Origin: CAJCIY01 sp964245825
GTDB taxonomy: Bacteria > Actinomycetota > Actinomycetes > Mycobacteriales > CAJCIY01
NCBI GenBank assembly: GCA_964245825.1
Contig: CAXTNT010000010.1
Location: 62,001 to 126,000, forward strand
Length of the DNA: 64,000 bases
Direction: 5' to 3'
Shown here: positions 7,697 to 15,197 of the stretch, piece after piece
Layout: each line of letters begins with the position of its first letter
Numbering within the stretch: position 1 is the first letter of the stretch
Notes under the pieces: generated by a model
The model's database searches: none
What the model saw: only the letters and a program-made list of their open reading frames with translations
What the model was told of the DNA's origin: nothing
Made by a program: the position numbers and the translations under genes

Positions 7697-8710
7697 CTAG
7701 CCGCCGATGGCGGACATCGGGCGCTGCGGCTGCCGGAAGCCCGGGGCGTCGATGCCATGACCGGCCTTCTTGCCGGCCATCGCCGACGCCCACCGCCCCG
7801 CCAGCTCGTCGTCGGACGCACCGCTCCGCAGCAGCCCACGCAGGTCGGTCTCCTCGCGCGCGAACAGGCAGGACCGGACCTGCCCGTCGGCGGTGAGCCG
7901 GGTCCGGTCGCACGCCGCGCAGAACGGACGCGTCACCGAGCCGACCACCCCGACAACCGCTGGTCCACCGTCCACCAGCCAGCGCTCTGCCGGGGCGCCC
8001 CCGCGCAGGGCGGGGTCCGGGGTCAGCGCGTACCTGCGGGCGAGCTGGTCGAGGATCTCCGCGGCGGTGACCAGCGTCGCCCGGTCGAAGTGGCCCATCG
8101 GGTCGAGCGGCATCTGCTCGACGAAGCGGAGCTCGTACCCGCGCTCGAGGCAGTAGGCGAGCAGGTCGGCGGCCTCGTCGTCGTTGACGCCCCGCAGCAG
8201 CACGCTGTTGACCTTGACCGGACCGAGACCGGCGGCCTGCGCCGCGGTCAACCCGGCGAGGGTGTCCTCGAGGCGGTCGCGGTGCGCGAGCTGGCGAAAG
8301 GTGCTGCGCCGCAGGGTGTCCAGCGACACGTTGACGCGGTCGAGGCCCGCCGCGGCGAGAGGGGCGGCGAGCCGGTCCAGGCCGATGCCGTTGGTGGTCA
8401 GCGCCAGCCGGGGCCGCGGGAGGAGCGCAGACAGCGAGGTCACGATGTCGACCAGACCGGGTCGCAGCAACGGCTCGCCGCCGGTGAGCCGTACCTGGTC
8501 GACGCCCAGCCGCTCGACCGCCACCCGGACCAGCCGTACCACCTCGGCGTCGGTGAGCAGCTCGGCGCGGGGCAGCCACGACAGGCCCTCGGCCGGCATG
8601 CAGTACGTGCACCGCAGCGAACAGCGGTCGGTCAGCGACACCCGCAGGTCGGTCGCCACCCGGCCGAAGCCGTCGGCCAGCGGCAGCGCGGCGGGGGCGG
8701 CGAGCGTCAC
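7697..8710 (-). CDS. moaA: GTP 3',8-cyclase (molybdenum cofactor step 1)
   Basis: 337 residues. The radical-SAM cysteines are in CSLRCTYC, the SAM-binding GGE in RLTGGEPLLRPG, and the second [4Fe-4S] cluster in CAACDRTRL with a later SC. The protein ends in the Gly-Gly tail (SAIGG) that MoaA needs for activity. It converts GTP to 3',8-cyclo-GTP, which MoaC turns into cPMP. The start is GTG at 8710, 6 nt from TACCCT, so leaderless; the frame is open far upstream, but that part lies antisense to moeA. The moaD/moeA genes are transcribed the other way. Confidence 0.93.
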   Translation of the reverse strand: MTLAAPAALPLADGFGRVATDLRVSLTDRCSLRCTYCMPAEGLSWLPRAELLTDAEVVRLVRVAVERLGVDQVRLTGGEPLLRPGLVDIVTSLSALLPRPRLALTTNGIGLDRLAAPLAAAGLDRVNVSLDTLRRSTFRQLAHRDRLEDTLAGLTAAQAAGLGPVKVNSVLLRGVNDDEAADLLAYCLERGYELRFVEQMPLDPMGHFDRATLVTAAEILDQLARRYALTPDPALRGGAPAERWLVDGGPAVVGVVGSVTRPFCAACDRTRLTADGQVRSCLFAREETDLRGLLRSGASDDELAGRWASAMAGKKAGHGIDAPGFRQPQRPMSAIGG

Positions 8711-8716
8711 CTCCCC

Positions 8717-8722
8717 AGGGTA
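8717..8722 (-). promoter_or_regulatory. -10 box of leaderless moaA
   Basis: TACCCT on the minus strand, 6 nt before the GTG at 8710. A TGGGAT sequence at 8815-8820 sits 6 nt before moaD on the other strand, so the ~115-bp gap holds two divergent promoters. Confidence 0.5.
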
Positions 8723-8826
8723 GGTGCCTTCCGGTTCGACCGCCGATGCCTGTCGGTAGCCGCGCAACAGACCGACCCAACGACGCGTCGGGCGCGTCGC
8801 GGCCGCGCGTCTGCTGGGATGTGCGC

Positions 8827-9075
8827 ATGCCTTGCGTCCGATACTGGGCCGCGGCGCGGGAGCTCGCGGGCCGGCCCGCCGAGTCGGTCCCCGGGGCGAC
8901 GCTCGCCGAGGTCCTGGGCGCCGTGATCGCGGCCCACGGCCCCCGGATGGCGACCCTGCTCGGCCGCAGCGTGCTGCTGGTCGACGGCGAGCGGGTCGAC
9001 CCGGATGCCGACCTGCCGGTGCCCGCCGACAGCAGCGTCGAGATCCTTCCCCCGTACGCGGGGGGATCGGCGTGA
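8827..9075 (+). CDS. moaD: MoaD/ThiS-like sulfur carrier, Gly-Gly tail extended by Ser-Ala
   Basis: 82 residues with the ubiquitin-like fold pattern of the MoaD small subunit of molybdopterin synthase (VRYWAAARELAG, LLVDGERV, VEILPPYAGG). MoaD is normally adenylated and thiocarboxylated at a C-terminal glycine, but here two further residues (Ser-Ala) follow the Gly-Gly before the stop. Start is ATG at 8827, 6 nt after TGGGAT; there is no ribosome site, so leaderless translation is likely. The stop overlaps the moeA start by 4 bp. MoaE is encoded about 14 kb away. No MoeB-type activating enzyme is seen in the window. Confidence 0.85.
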   Translation: MPCVRYWAAARELAGRPAESVPGATLAEVLGAVIAAHGPRMATLLGRSVLLVDGERVDPDADLPVPADSSVEILPPYAGGSA

Positions 9076-10223
9076 AGTCGTTCGAGGCCCACCTCCACGA
9101 CCTTCGGGGGCTGCTCGTACCGCGACCGGCGACCACCGCCGCGGTGCTCGACGCCGTCGGCCGCACGCTCGCCGCCGACGTACGCTCGGCGACCGACCTT
9201 CCGACGTTCGCCACCTCCGCGATGGACGGGTACGCCGTCCGCGTTGCCGACGTACCCGGGACGCTGCGGCTGGTGGGCGAGGTCGCAGCCGGCCAGGTGC
9301 CGGCGGTGGCCGTCTCCCCCGGCGCCGGCGTCCGCGTCATGACCGGCTCGCCGCTGCCCGCCGGGACCGAGGCGGTCGTGATGGTCGAGGACACGCTCTG
9401 CAGCGGCGAGCGGATCGAGGTCACCGTCGGCACCACCGCCGGCCGGTACCTCCGCGCCGCGGGCGAGGACCTGCGCGCCGGCGACGTCATCCTGCCGGCC
9501 GGCACCGTCATCGGGGCGGCCCAGCTGGCCGCGCTGCTCGCAGCCGGGCTGAGCCGGGTCGAAGTCCACCCGCGACCGCGGGTCGCCGTGCTGTCCACGG
9601 GCGACGAGCTGGTGGCCGCCGGCACCACCCCCGGGGCAGCGCAGCTGGTGGACAGCAACGGTCCGGGGCTGGCCGCAGCGGCGCGCGCCGCCGGCGCCGA
9701 TGTGGTCCACGTCGGGCACGCCGCCGACGACCCGGCAGCGTTCCTCGCGGCGCTCGACGTCCTGCCCGAGGTCGACCTGATCGTGACCAGTGGCGGCGTC
9801 AGCATGGGTGCGTACGACGTGGTGAAGGCAGCGCTCGGCCCTCTGGGCGTCGTTTTCGAGCAGGTGGCGATGCAGCCCGGCAAGCCGCAGGGCTGGGGCC
9901 GGTACCGCGGTGGGCCGGCCTTCCTCGGCCTGCCCGGCAACCCGGTCTCGGCGCTGGTGTGCTTCGAGCTGTTCGGCCGGGCGGTCCTCGGCCGCGAGCG
10001 CCCGGTGCTCGGGGCCGTCCTCGAGGACGAGATCGCGCACTCGGCGCCCGGCCGCCGCCAGTTCCTGCGCGGGCGGCTGGAGCGGGGCCGCGTGCGCGTG
10101 ATCGGCGGGGCCGGCTCACACCTGCTCGCCGGCCTCGCCCAGGCCGACTGCCTGATCGTCGTACCCGAGGACGTGACGCGGGTGTCAGCAGGCCAGCGGG
10201 TCGACGTCATCCCCCTCGGCTGA
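9072..10223 (+). CDS. moeA: Molybdopterin molybdotransferase
   Basis: 383 residues from GTG at 9072 (GTGA overlap with moaD). Recognisable MoeA features: DLPTFATSAMDGYAV near residue 45, the MTGSPLPAGTEAVV domain, the catalytic TSGGVSMGAYD segment, QPGKPQGWG and GLPGNPVSALVCFELF, then a C-terminal domain IV. It inserts molybdate into adenylylated molybdopterin, the last common step of cofactor assembly, and so links the modABC import genes upstream with the cofactor enzymes. Confidence 0.93.
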   Translation: MKSFEAHLHDLRGLLVPRPATTAAVLDAVGRTLAADVRSATDLPTFATSAMDGYAVRVADVPGTLRLVGEVAAGQVPAVAVSPGAGVRVMTGSPLPAGTEAVVMVEDTLCSGERIEVTVGTTAGRYLRAAGEDLRAGDVILPAGTVIGAAQLAALLAAGLSRVEVHPRPRVAVLSTGDELVAAGTTPGAAQLVDSNGPGLAAAARAAGADVVHVGHAADDPAAFLAALDVLPEVDLIVTSGGVSMGAYDVVKAALGPLGVVFEQVAMQPGKPQGWGRYRGGPAFLGLPGNPVSALVCFELFGRAVLGRERPVLGAVLEDEIAHSAPGRRQFLRGRLERGRVRVIGGAGSHLLAGLAQADCLIVVPEDVTRVSAGQRVDVIPLG

Positions 10224-10325
10224 GACCGCCGGGGCCCATTAGCCTGTCACCGGGCGCCCGGACCTCGCGGCCATCCGGAATGCGGTTGGCGACGAACGTC
10301 GGATGCCCGGCGGTGAAGGAGTGCG

Positions 10326-11750
10326 GTGAGCGACGGCCAGGATGAACGACCGTCCCCGGGCCCCGTGCCCCCGCGCGGCCGCACGACCAAGCTGCGCGCC
10401 AAGTTCGCCGAGCACATGGAGCCGGCGCCCGACATCCCGCTGTCGGAGTACGGCGCACCCCGGCCGCTGCTGCACAGGCTCGGCACGCTCCCGCTGGTCG
10501 GTCCGTTCCGCCCGTCCACGTGGAAGAGCCCGCTGCGCGGCCCGTGGCTGACATCCATGTTCGCGATCGTCCTGCTGGTCGGGCTGCCGCTCGTCACGAT
10601 CACCGGGCTGCTCAGCTACATCGCATATCAGCCGCAGTTCCACCAGGCCCTTCCCACGCATGTGGGCCCGCTGCACCTGCCGTACTTCCTGTGGCCGACA
10701 CACCCCGCCTGGCTCTACCGGTTCACGCAGGGCCTGCACGTTGCCCTCGGCATCGCGCTGATCCCGGTGGTGCTGGCGAAGCTGTGGTCGGTCATCCCCA
10801 AGCTGTTCTCGTGGCCGCCGGCCAAGAGCCTCGCCTCGATCCTGGACCGGCTCTCCCTGTCGCTGCTGGTCGGCAGCATCCTGTTCGAGCTCATCACCGG
10901 TGTGCTCAACATCCAGTACGACTACATCTTCGGCTTCGACTTCTACACCGCCCACTACTTCGGGGCATGGGTGTTCATCGGCGCGTTCCTGGCGCACGTG
11001 TTCCTGAAGATGCCGGCGATGCTGCGCGGGCGCCGGACCCGTTCGCTGCGCACGGTGCTGCGCACCGACCTGGCGCACACCGAGCCCGACCCGTACGTGC
11101 CGGACGGCCTGGCACCCAAGGCGCCCGCCCGGCCGACGCTGAGCCGGCGCGGCCTGCTCGGCCTCGTCGGCGGCTCGTCGCTGCTGATGACGGTGGTCAC
11201 CTTCGGCTCGACGCTGACCGACAAGCTGCGGTTCACCGCGATCTTCTCCCCCCGCGGTCAGTCGTACGGATCGGGGCCGGGGCACTTCCAGATCAACCGC
11301 ACCATGCGGAACGCGGGCGTCACGGCAGCCGACACCGGCGAGTACTGGCGGCTGCAGATCTCCGGGCCGAACGGCGCGATCATGCTGCTGAGCCGGGCCC
11401 AGCTGCTGTCGATGCCGCAGTACGACGAGCACCTCCCCATCGCCTGCGTCGAGGGCTGGTCGACCCTGCAGCGCTGGTCGGGCGTACGGCTGCGCGACCT
11501 CGCGGCGATGGTCGGGGTGTCGAAGCCGCAGACCGCGTTCGTGCGTTCGCTGGAGAAGCAGGGCGCCTTCAAGCAGGTCACGCTCGGCTCGCCCCAGGTC
11601 CGGGACGAGCGGTCGCTGCTCGCGCTCAAGGTCGCCGGGGCCGACCTGCTGCCCGACCACGGCTACCCGGCGCGGGTGATCGTGCCGGCGCTGCCCGGCG
11701 TACACAACACCAAGTGGGTCGCCTCGATCGACTTCCGGGGGACGGCGTGA
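10326..11750 (+). CDS. Membrane cytochrome-b/sulfite-oxidase-like molybdoenzyme fusion
   Basis: 474 residues from GTG at 10326, with GGAG upstream. Residues about 75-250 form a four- to five-helix membrane domain with histidines suited to b-type haem (YRFTQGLHVALG, YTAHYFGAWVFIGAFLAHVFLK). After a linker and another hydrophobic segment (LGLVGGSSLLMTVV), residues about 300-474 form an oxidoreductase molybdopterin-binding domain. The Cys that should bind Mo is at residue 374 (IACVEGWSTLQRWSGVRL). This places a sulfite-oxidase-type centre on a membrane electron carrier. Substrate is unknown. It lies directly after the Moco genes and is coupled to the next membrane gene. Confidence 0.85.
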   Translation: MSDGQDERPSPGPVPPRGRTTKLRAKFAEHMEPAPDIPLSEYGAPRPLLHRLGTLPLVGPFRPSTWKSPLRGPWLTSMFAIVLLVGLPLVTITGLLSYIAYQPQFHQALPTHVGPLHLPYFLWPTHPAWLYRFTQGLHVALGIALIPVVLAKLWSVIPKLFSWPPAKSLASILDRLSLSLLVGSILFELITGVLNIQYDYIFGFDFYTAHYFGAWVFIGAFLAHVFLKMPAMLRGRRTRSLRTVLRTDLAHTEPDPYVPDGLAPKAPARPTLSRRGLLGLVGGSSLLMTVVTFGSTLTDKLRFTAIFSPRGQSYGSGPGHFQINRTMRNAGVTAADTGEYWRLQISGPNGAIMLLSRAQLLSMPQYDEHLPIACVEGWSTLQRWSGVRLRDLAAMVGVSKPQTAFVRSLEKQGAFKQVTLGSPQVRDERSLLALKVAGADLLPDHGYPARVIVPALPGVHNTKWVASIDFRGTA

Positions 11751-12253
11751 GTCGGCTGCGGGAGGGCCTGCGCCGGTTCGAGGCCGTCGTGGGGGGCGAC
11801 CCGCTGCAGGTGCTGGTGCTGCTGGCCTCCTTCGCTCTCGCCGGCTACGCCTTCTACCGCGCGTCGTTCGGGCCGCTGCCGGTGCGGATGCTGGTCTGGT
11901 TCGTCGGCGCGATCGTGGGGCACGACCTCGTGCTCTATCCGGTGTACGCGCTCGCCGACCGCACCTGGCTGGTGTTCTCCCGCCAGGTCCGGGTCCGCGT
12001 GCGGGCGCGTGAGCACGTCGTCCCGGTGGTCAACTACGTCCGGGTCCCGGCGCTGCTGTCCGGGCTGCTGCTGCTGGTCTTCTGGGGCGAGATCTCCGGC
12101 GGCGGCGCCGACAGCTTCCGGTACGCCTCGGGCCACGGGTACGACGACTACCTGGCGCGCTGGCTCATCTCCGTCGGCGTGCTGTTCGCGGTGAGCGCGC
12201 TGCTCTACGCCGCCCGGCTGCGGCGTGCGTCCCGCCATCGGCCCGCGTCGTGA
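11747..12253 (+). CDS. Integral membrane protein coupled to the molybdoenzyme
   Basis: 168 residues from GTG at 11747, overlapping the molybdoenzyme stop (GTGA). Four hydrophobic helices are visible (about 19-36, 45-66, 95-113, 138-158). The conserved-looking loop IVGHDLVLYPVYALADR contains a His-Asp pair, and VPVVNYVRVPALLSGLLLLVFWGEIS follows. I recognise no named family. Tight coupling suggests a membrane partner of the fusion enzyme, but this is inference from position only. Its stop overlaps the following glycosyltransferase start in the same GTGA manner, extending the operon. Confidence 0.7.
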   Translation: MSRLREGLRRFEAVVGGDPLQVLVLLASFALAGYAFYRASFGPLPVRMLVWFVGAIVGHDLVLYPVYALADRTWLVFSRQVRVRVRAREHVVPVVNYVRVPALLSGLLLLVFWGEISGGGADSFRYASGHGYDDYLARWLISVGVLFAVSALLYAARLRRASRHRPAS

Positions 12254-12912
12254 CGGTCGACGTCGTGCTGCCGTGCCTCGACGAATCCGCCGCGCTGCCG
12301 TGGGTGCTGGGCCGGTTGCCGGTGGGCTACCGGGCCGTGGTGGTCGACAACGGCTCGACCGACGGCTCCGCCGAGATCGCCGCAGGGCTCGGCGCGATGG
12401 TCGTCGTGGAACCCGTGCCCGGCTTCGGCTCCGCCTGCTTCGCGGGCCTGTCGGCCGCGACCGCCGACGTCGTCTGCTTCTGCGACTGCGACGGCTCGCT
12501 CGACCCGCGGGACCTGCCCCGGGTCGCCAGCCGGGTGCGTTCCGGCGCCGCCGACCTCGTGCTCGCCGCACGCCGGCCCGCCCGCCGCGCCTGGCCGCTG
12601 CACGCCCGGATCGCCAATCGCGAGCTGGCCCGACGGGTACGACGGGCCACCGGCGCGCCACTCACCGACCTCGGCCCGATGCGCGCGGCCCGGCGGGAGG
12701 CCTTGCTGGGCCTGCAGCTGCGCGACCGTCGCAGCGGCTGGCCACTGGAGATGGTGCTGCGCGCGGCGCGCGCCGGCTGGCGGATCGAGGAGACCACCGT
12801 CGACTACTTGCCGCGCAGCGGTCGGTCGAAGGTCACCGGCACCGTCCGCGGCACGATCACCGCCGTCCGGGACATGAACGCCGTGCTCGCCGAGCACAGG
12901 GCGGTCTCGTGA
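12250..12912 (+). CDS. Family 2 glycosyltransferase
   Basis: 220 residues, GTG at 12250 overlapping the previous stop. GT-A fold motifs: VDVVLPCLDESAALPWVL, VVDNGSTDGSAEIAA, and a DxD-like DCDGSLDP where GT2 enzymes bind the metal and nucleotide sugar. There is no membrane helix, so it is probably cytoplasmic or membrane-associated. It is close to dolichol-phosphate-mannose-synthase-type short GT2 enzymes; the acceptor is unknown. First of a run of overlapping genes (DUF2064, methyltransferase, propeller lipoprotein, GT87) that probably act together on a surface glycan or lipid-linked sugar. Confidence 0.85.
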   Translation: MTVDVVLPCLDESAALPWVLGRLPVGYRAVVVDNGSTDGSAEIAAGLGAMVVVEPVPGFGSACFAGLSAATADVVCFCDCDGSLDPRDLPRVASRVRSGAADLVLAARRPARRAWPLHARIANRELARRVRRATGAPLTDLGPMRAARREALLGLQLRDRRSGWPLEMVLRAARAGWRIEETTVDYLPRSGRSKVTGTVRGTITAVRDMNAVLAEHRAVS

Positions 12913-12952
12913 GCGCGGTGCCCGGCCGAGCACAGGGCGGTCTCGTGAGCGC
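12889..12952 (+). repeat. Direct repeat (28 bp, period 36) duplicating a stop/start junction
   Basis: The 28 bp at 12889-12916 recur exactly at 12925-12952. The repeat includes the end of the GT2 gene and the GTGAGC start of the next gene. The period of 36 bp keeps the downstream frame open, so two equivalent GTG starts exist (12909 and 12945). Confidence 0.9.
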
Positions 12953-13580
12953 CGCCGTCGTGGTGCTGGCCAAGGAGCCCGTGCCGGGTCGGGTGAAGAC
13001 CCGGCTCACCTCCGCATACACCCCAGCCGAAGCCGCCGAGCTCGCGGCGGCGGCGCTGGCAGACACGCTCGACGTCGTCGCCTCGTGGCCGGGCGCCCGC
13101 CCGCTGTGCGTCCTGGCCGGCCAGCCCGGCCCGTGGCTGCCGGCCGGCGTCCCCGTCCGGGCGCAGGCGGCCGGCGGTCTCGGCACCCGCATCGCGGCGG
13201 CAATGCACGCGGCGTTCGACCTGCTCGGTGGCCCGGTGCTGCTGGTGGGCATGGACACGCCGCAGCTGACGCATGAGCACTTGGATGCAGCGGTCGCCGC
13301 ATTGCGGAGCCACGACGCGGTGCTCGGCCCGGCCGTGGACGGCGGCTGGTGGCTGCTCGGGCTGCGCGCGCCACAGGACGCGGCGATCACCGGCGTGCCC
13401 ACCTCGCGCAGCGACACGGGCGCCCGGCAGCGCGCGGCGCTCCTGGCGGCCGGCCTGACGGTGGCCGACCTGCCGCCGCTCGTCGACGTCGACACCCCCG
13501 CGGATGCCGCGACCGTCGCCGCGGCCGTGCCGGCCGGCCGGTTCGCGCGCGCGCTGGCGAGGGTAGGACGAGCTGCGTGA
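12945..13580 (+). CDS. DUF2064 (TIGR04282-type) nucleotidyl/glycosyltransferase-like protein
   Basis: 211 residues from GTG at 12945; GTG at 12909, overlapping the GT2 stop, would add 12 residues made by the local duplication. The family signature is clear: VVVLAKEPVPGRVKTRL, then LVGMDTPQLT, GPAVDGGWWLLGL and VDVDTPAD. The fold is that of CofC/MobA-type nucleotidyltransferases; members are often called glycosyltransferase A, but the reaction is not established. It usually sits beside GT2 genes, as here. The stop overlaps the methyltransferase start. Confidence 0.85.
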   Translation: MSAAVVVLAKEPVPGRVKTRLTSAYTPAEAAELAAAALADTLDVVASWPGARPLCVLAGQPGPWLPAGVPVRAQAAGGLGTRIAAAMHAAFDLLGGPVLLVGMDTPQLTHEHLDAAVAALRSHDAVLGPAVDGGWWLLGLRAPQDAAITGVPTSRSDTGARQRAALLAAGLTVADLPPLVDVDTPADAATVAAAVPAGRFARALARVGRAA

Positions 13581-14200
13581 GCGTCGAGATGTACGACGAC
13601 GCCCTGGTGTCCGCGAACCGCCTGCACGCCGAGTACGACGACGGCAGCGCCGAGTGGCTCGACATCGGCCGCTGGCTGGGTGCCCTCGATGCCGCCGACC
13701 TGCGACTGCTGGAGCGCGTACACGGGCGGGTACTCGATGTGGGTTGCGGTCCCGGCCGGCTCGCGGCGGCGCTCACCGCCCGCGGCGAGGACGCACTCGG
13801 CGTGGACATCGCGCCGGCCGCCATCGCCCTGGCGCGTACCCGCGGGGCCATCGCCGTGCAGCGGTCGGTCTTCGCCCCACTCCCTGCCGAGGGCCGGTGG
13901 GCGCACGCCCTGCTCATCGACGGCAACATCGGCATCGGCGGCGATCCGCTGCGGCTCCTGCAACGGGTCGGCGAGCTGCTCCGACCCGGTGGCCACGTCC
14001 ACGTCGAGGTCGGGTCGGTCGGCGGGCGGCACGGCGCGGTCCGCGCCCGGCTGCGATCGGTCGGCGGCGAGGTCGGCAGTTGGTTCGCCTGGGCCCACGT
14101 CAGTGCCGGCCGGCTCGAGCCGATCGCGGCGGCGGCCGGCATGACGGTGGCGGCGACGTGGGAGGACAGCGGCCGATGGTTCGCCGACCTGCGTACCTGA
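13577..14200 (+). CDS. Class I SAM-dependent methyltransferase
   Basis: 207 residues from GTG at 13577 (GTGA overlap). Motif I VLDVGCGPGRLAAAL, an acidic residue at the second strand (GVDIAPAAI), and a motif IV-like LLIDGNIGIGGD are present. A Gly/Arg-rich segment GSVGGRHGAVRARLRS follows. Substrate is not predictable. It lies between the DUF2064 gene and the propeller lipoprotein and overlaps the latter by 25 bp, so it is part of the same operon. Confidence 0.85.
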   Translation: MSVEMYDDALVSANRLHAEYDDGSAEWLDIGRWLGALDAADLRLLERVHGRVLDVGCGPGRLAAALTARGEDALGVDIAPAAIALARTRGAIAVQRSVFAPLPAEGRWAHALLIDGNIGIGGDPLRLLQRVGELLRPGGHVHVEVGSVGGRHGAVRARLRSVGGEVGSWFAWAHVSAGRLEPIAAAAGMTVAATWEDSGRWFADLRT

Positions 14201-15192
14201 TCGTCGGGCTCGCCCTTGCCGCCGGGGTCGCCGGCTGTGGCGGTACGCACCTGCCGGCCGTGCTGCCCGCGGCACCGGAGCCGGCCAGCGCACCACCGCC
14301 GACCGGTGTCCCGGCAGGCGTCGTGGTGCAGCTGGGCGTCCCCGAGCCCGAGGGCGTGGTCGTCGATGGCAGCTCCGCCTACGCCGTCGTCGCGACCCGT
14401 CGCCCGGACCGGCTGGTGGTGGTGGACACGGCGACGCTCCGGACCCTCGCGACCCTCACCGGGCCGACCATCGGCGCGGCGCGCCACCTCGAACTGGCCA
14501 GCGGCGACGAGCAGGTGATCGTGCCGGGTGAGGACCTCGACACCGTGACCGTCGTGTCGATCCCGAGCGGGTCCATCGTGTCCTCGGTGCGGGTCGGCCG
14601 ACAGCCGCACGACGCCACCGACCTCGGCGGCACGCTCGTGGTCGCCGACGAGCTCGGCGGGCAGGTCACCGCGACCCGGGGGGCCCAGAGCCTCACCACC
14701 CTCGGGGGGCTCGTCCAGCCCGGCGGCGTCGCGCAGGCCGGCGGCCTCGCGGCGGTCGTCGACGTGCGCGCACGGCTGCTCGACGTGTACGCCGTGGACC
14801 CGCTGCGCCTGACCGGCCGGGTCGCGATCGGCGCCGGTCCGACCCACGCCGTCGGCATCGGCGACGGGCTCGTCGCGGTGGCCGACACGGCCGGCGGCGA
14901 GATGCTCCTCGTCCGCGTGACCGGCAAGCCCACCGTGGTCGCGCGCTTCGGAGTCCCGGACCAGCCGTACGGTCTCGCCGTGGATCTGCCGCGGCACCGC
15001 CTGTGGGTGGCCAGCTCCGGCGACGACACGCTGCGCCAGTACAGCCTCGGGGCGCCCGGCACGACGCCGACGATCGGGCCCACGTACGTGACGGTGCAGC
15101 AGCCCAACAGTCTGGCCGTCGTGCCTGCCACCGGGCACGTGATCGTCGCCGGCGCGACCCCCGAGGGGACGCTGCAAGAGATCACGCCCTGA
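14176..15192 (+). CDS. YncE-like beta-propeller lipoprotein
   Basis: 338 residues, ATG at 14176, overlapping the methyltransferase 3' end by 25 bp. Signal peptide with lipobox AGVAGC. After a Pro/Ala linker the protein has repeated propeller blades of the YncE/NHL kind (SSAYAVVATRRPDRLVVVDTATLRTLATLTG; EQVIVPGEDLDTVTVVSIPSGSIVSSVRVG; GLVAVADTAGGEMLLVRV; HRLWVASSGDDTLRQYSLG). It is expected to be surface-anchored and to bind a ligand or partner; no catalytic residues can be named. Its position between a methyltransferase and a GT87 enzyme suggests a role with an exported glycan. Confidence 0.75.
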   Translation: MVRRPAYLIVGLALAAGVAGCGGTHLPAVLPAAPEPASAPPPTGVPAGVVVQLGVPEPEGVVVDGSSAYAVVATRRPDRLVVVDTATLRTLATLTGPTIGAARHLELASGDEQVIVPGEDLDTVTVVSIPSGSIVSSVRVGRQPHDATDLGGTLVVADELGGQVTATRGAQSLTTLGGLVQPGGVAQAGGLAAVVDVRARLLDVYAVDPLRLTGRVAIGAGPTHAVGIGDGLVAVADTAGGEMLLVRVTGKPTVVARFGVPDQPYGLAVDLPRHRLWVASSGDDTLRQYSLGAPGTTPTIGPTYVTVQQPNSLAVVPATGHVIVAGATPEGTLQEITP

Positions 15193-15197
15193 GCCCC

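Noticed and set aside
8711..8826. Moco (molybdenum cofactor) riboswitch before moaA or moaD
   Set aside because: The gap is about 115 bp, both genes appear leaderless, and no conserved Moco-RNA motif was seen.
8711..10210. Long minus-strand extension of moaA
   Set aside because: It is antisense to moaD and moeA, Arg/Pro/Ala-rich, and MoaA homology begins after 8710, where a -10 box fits.
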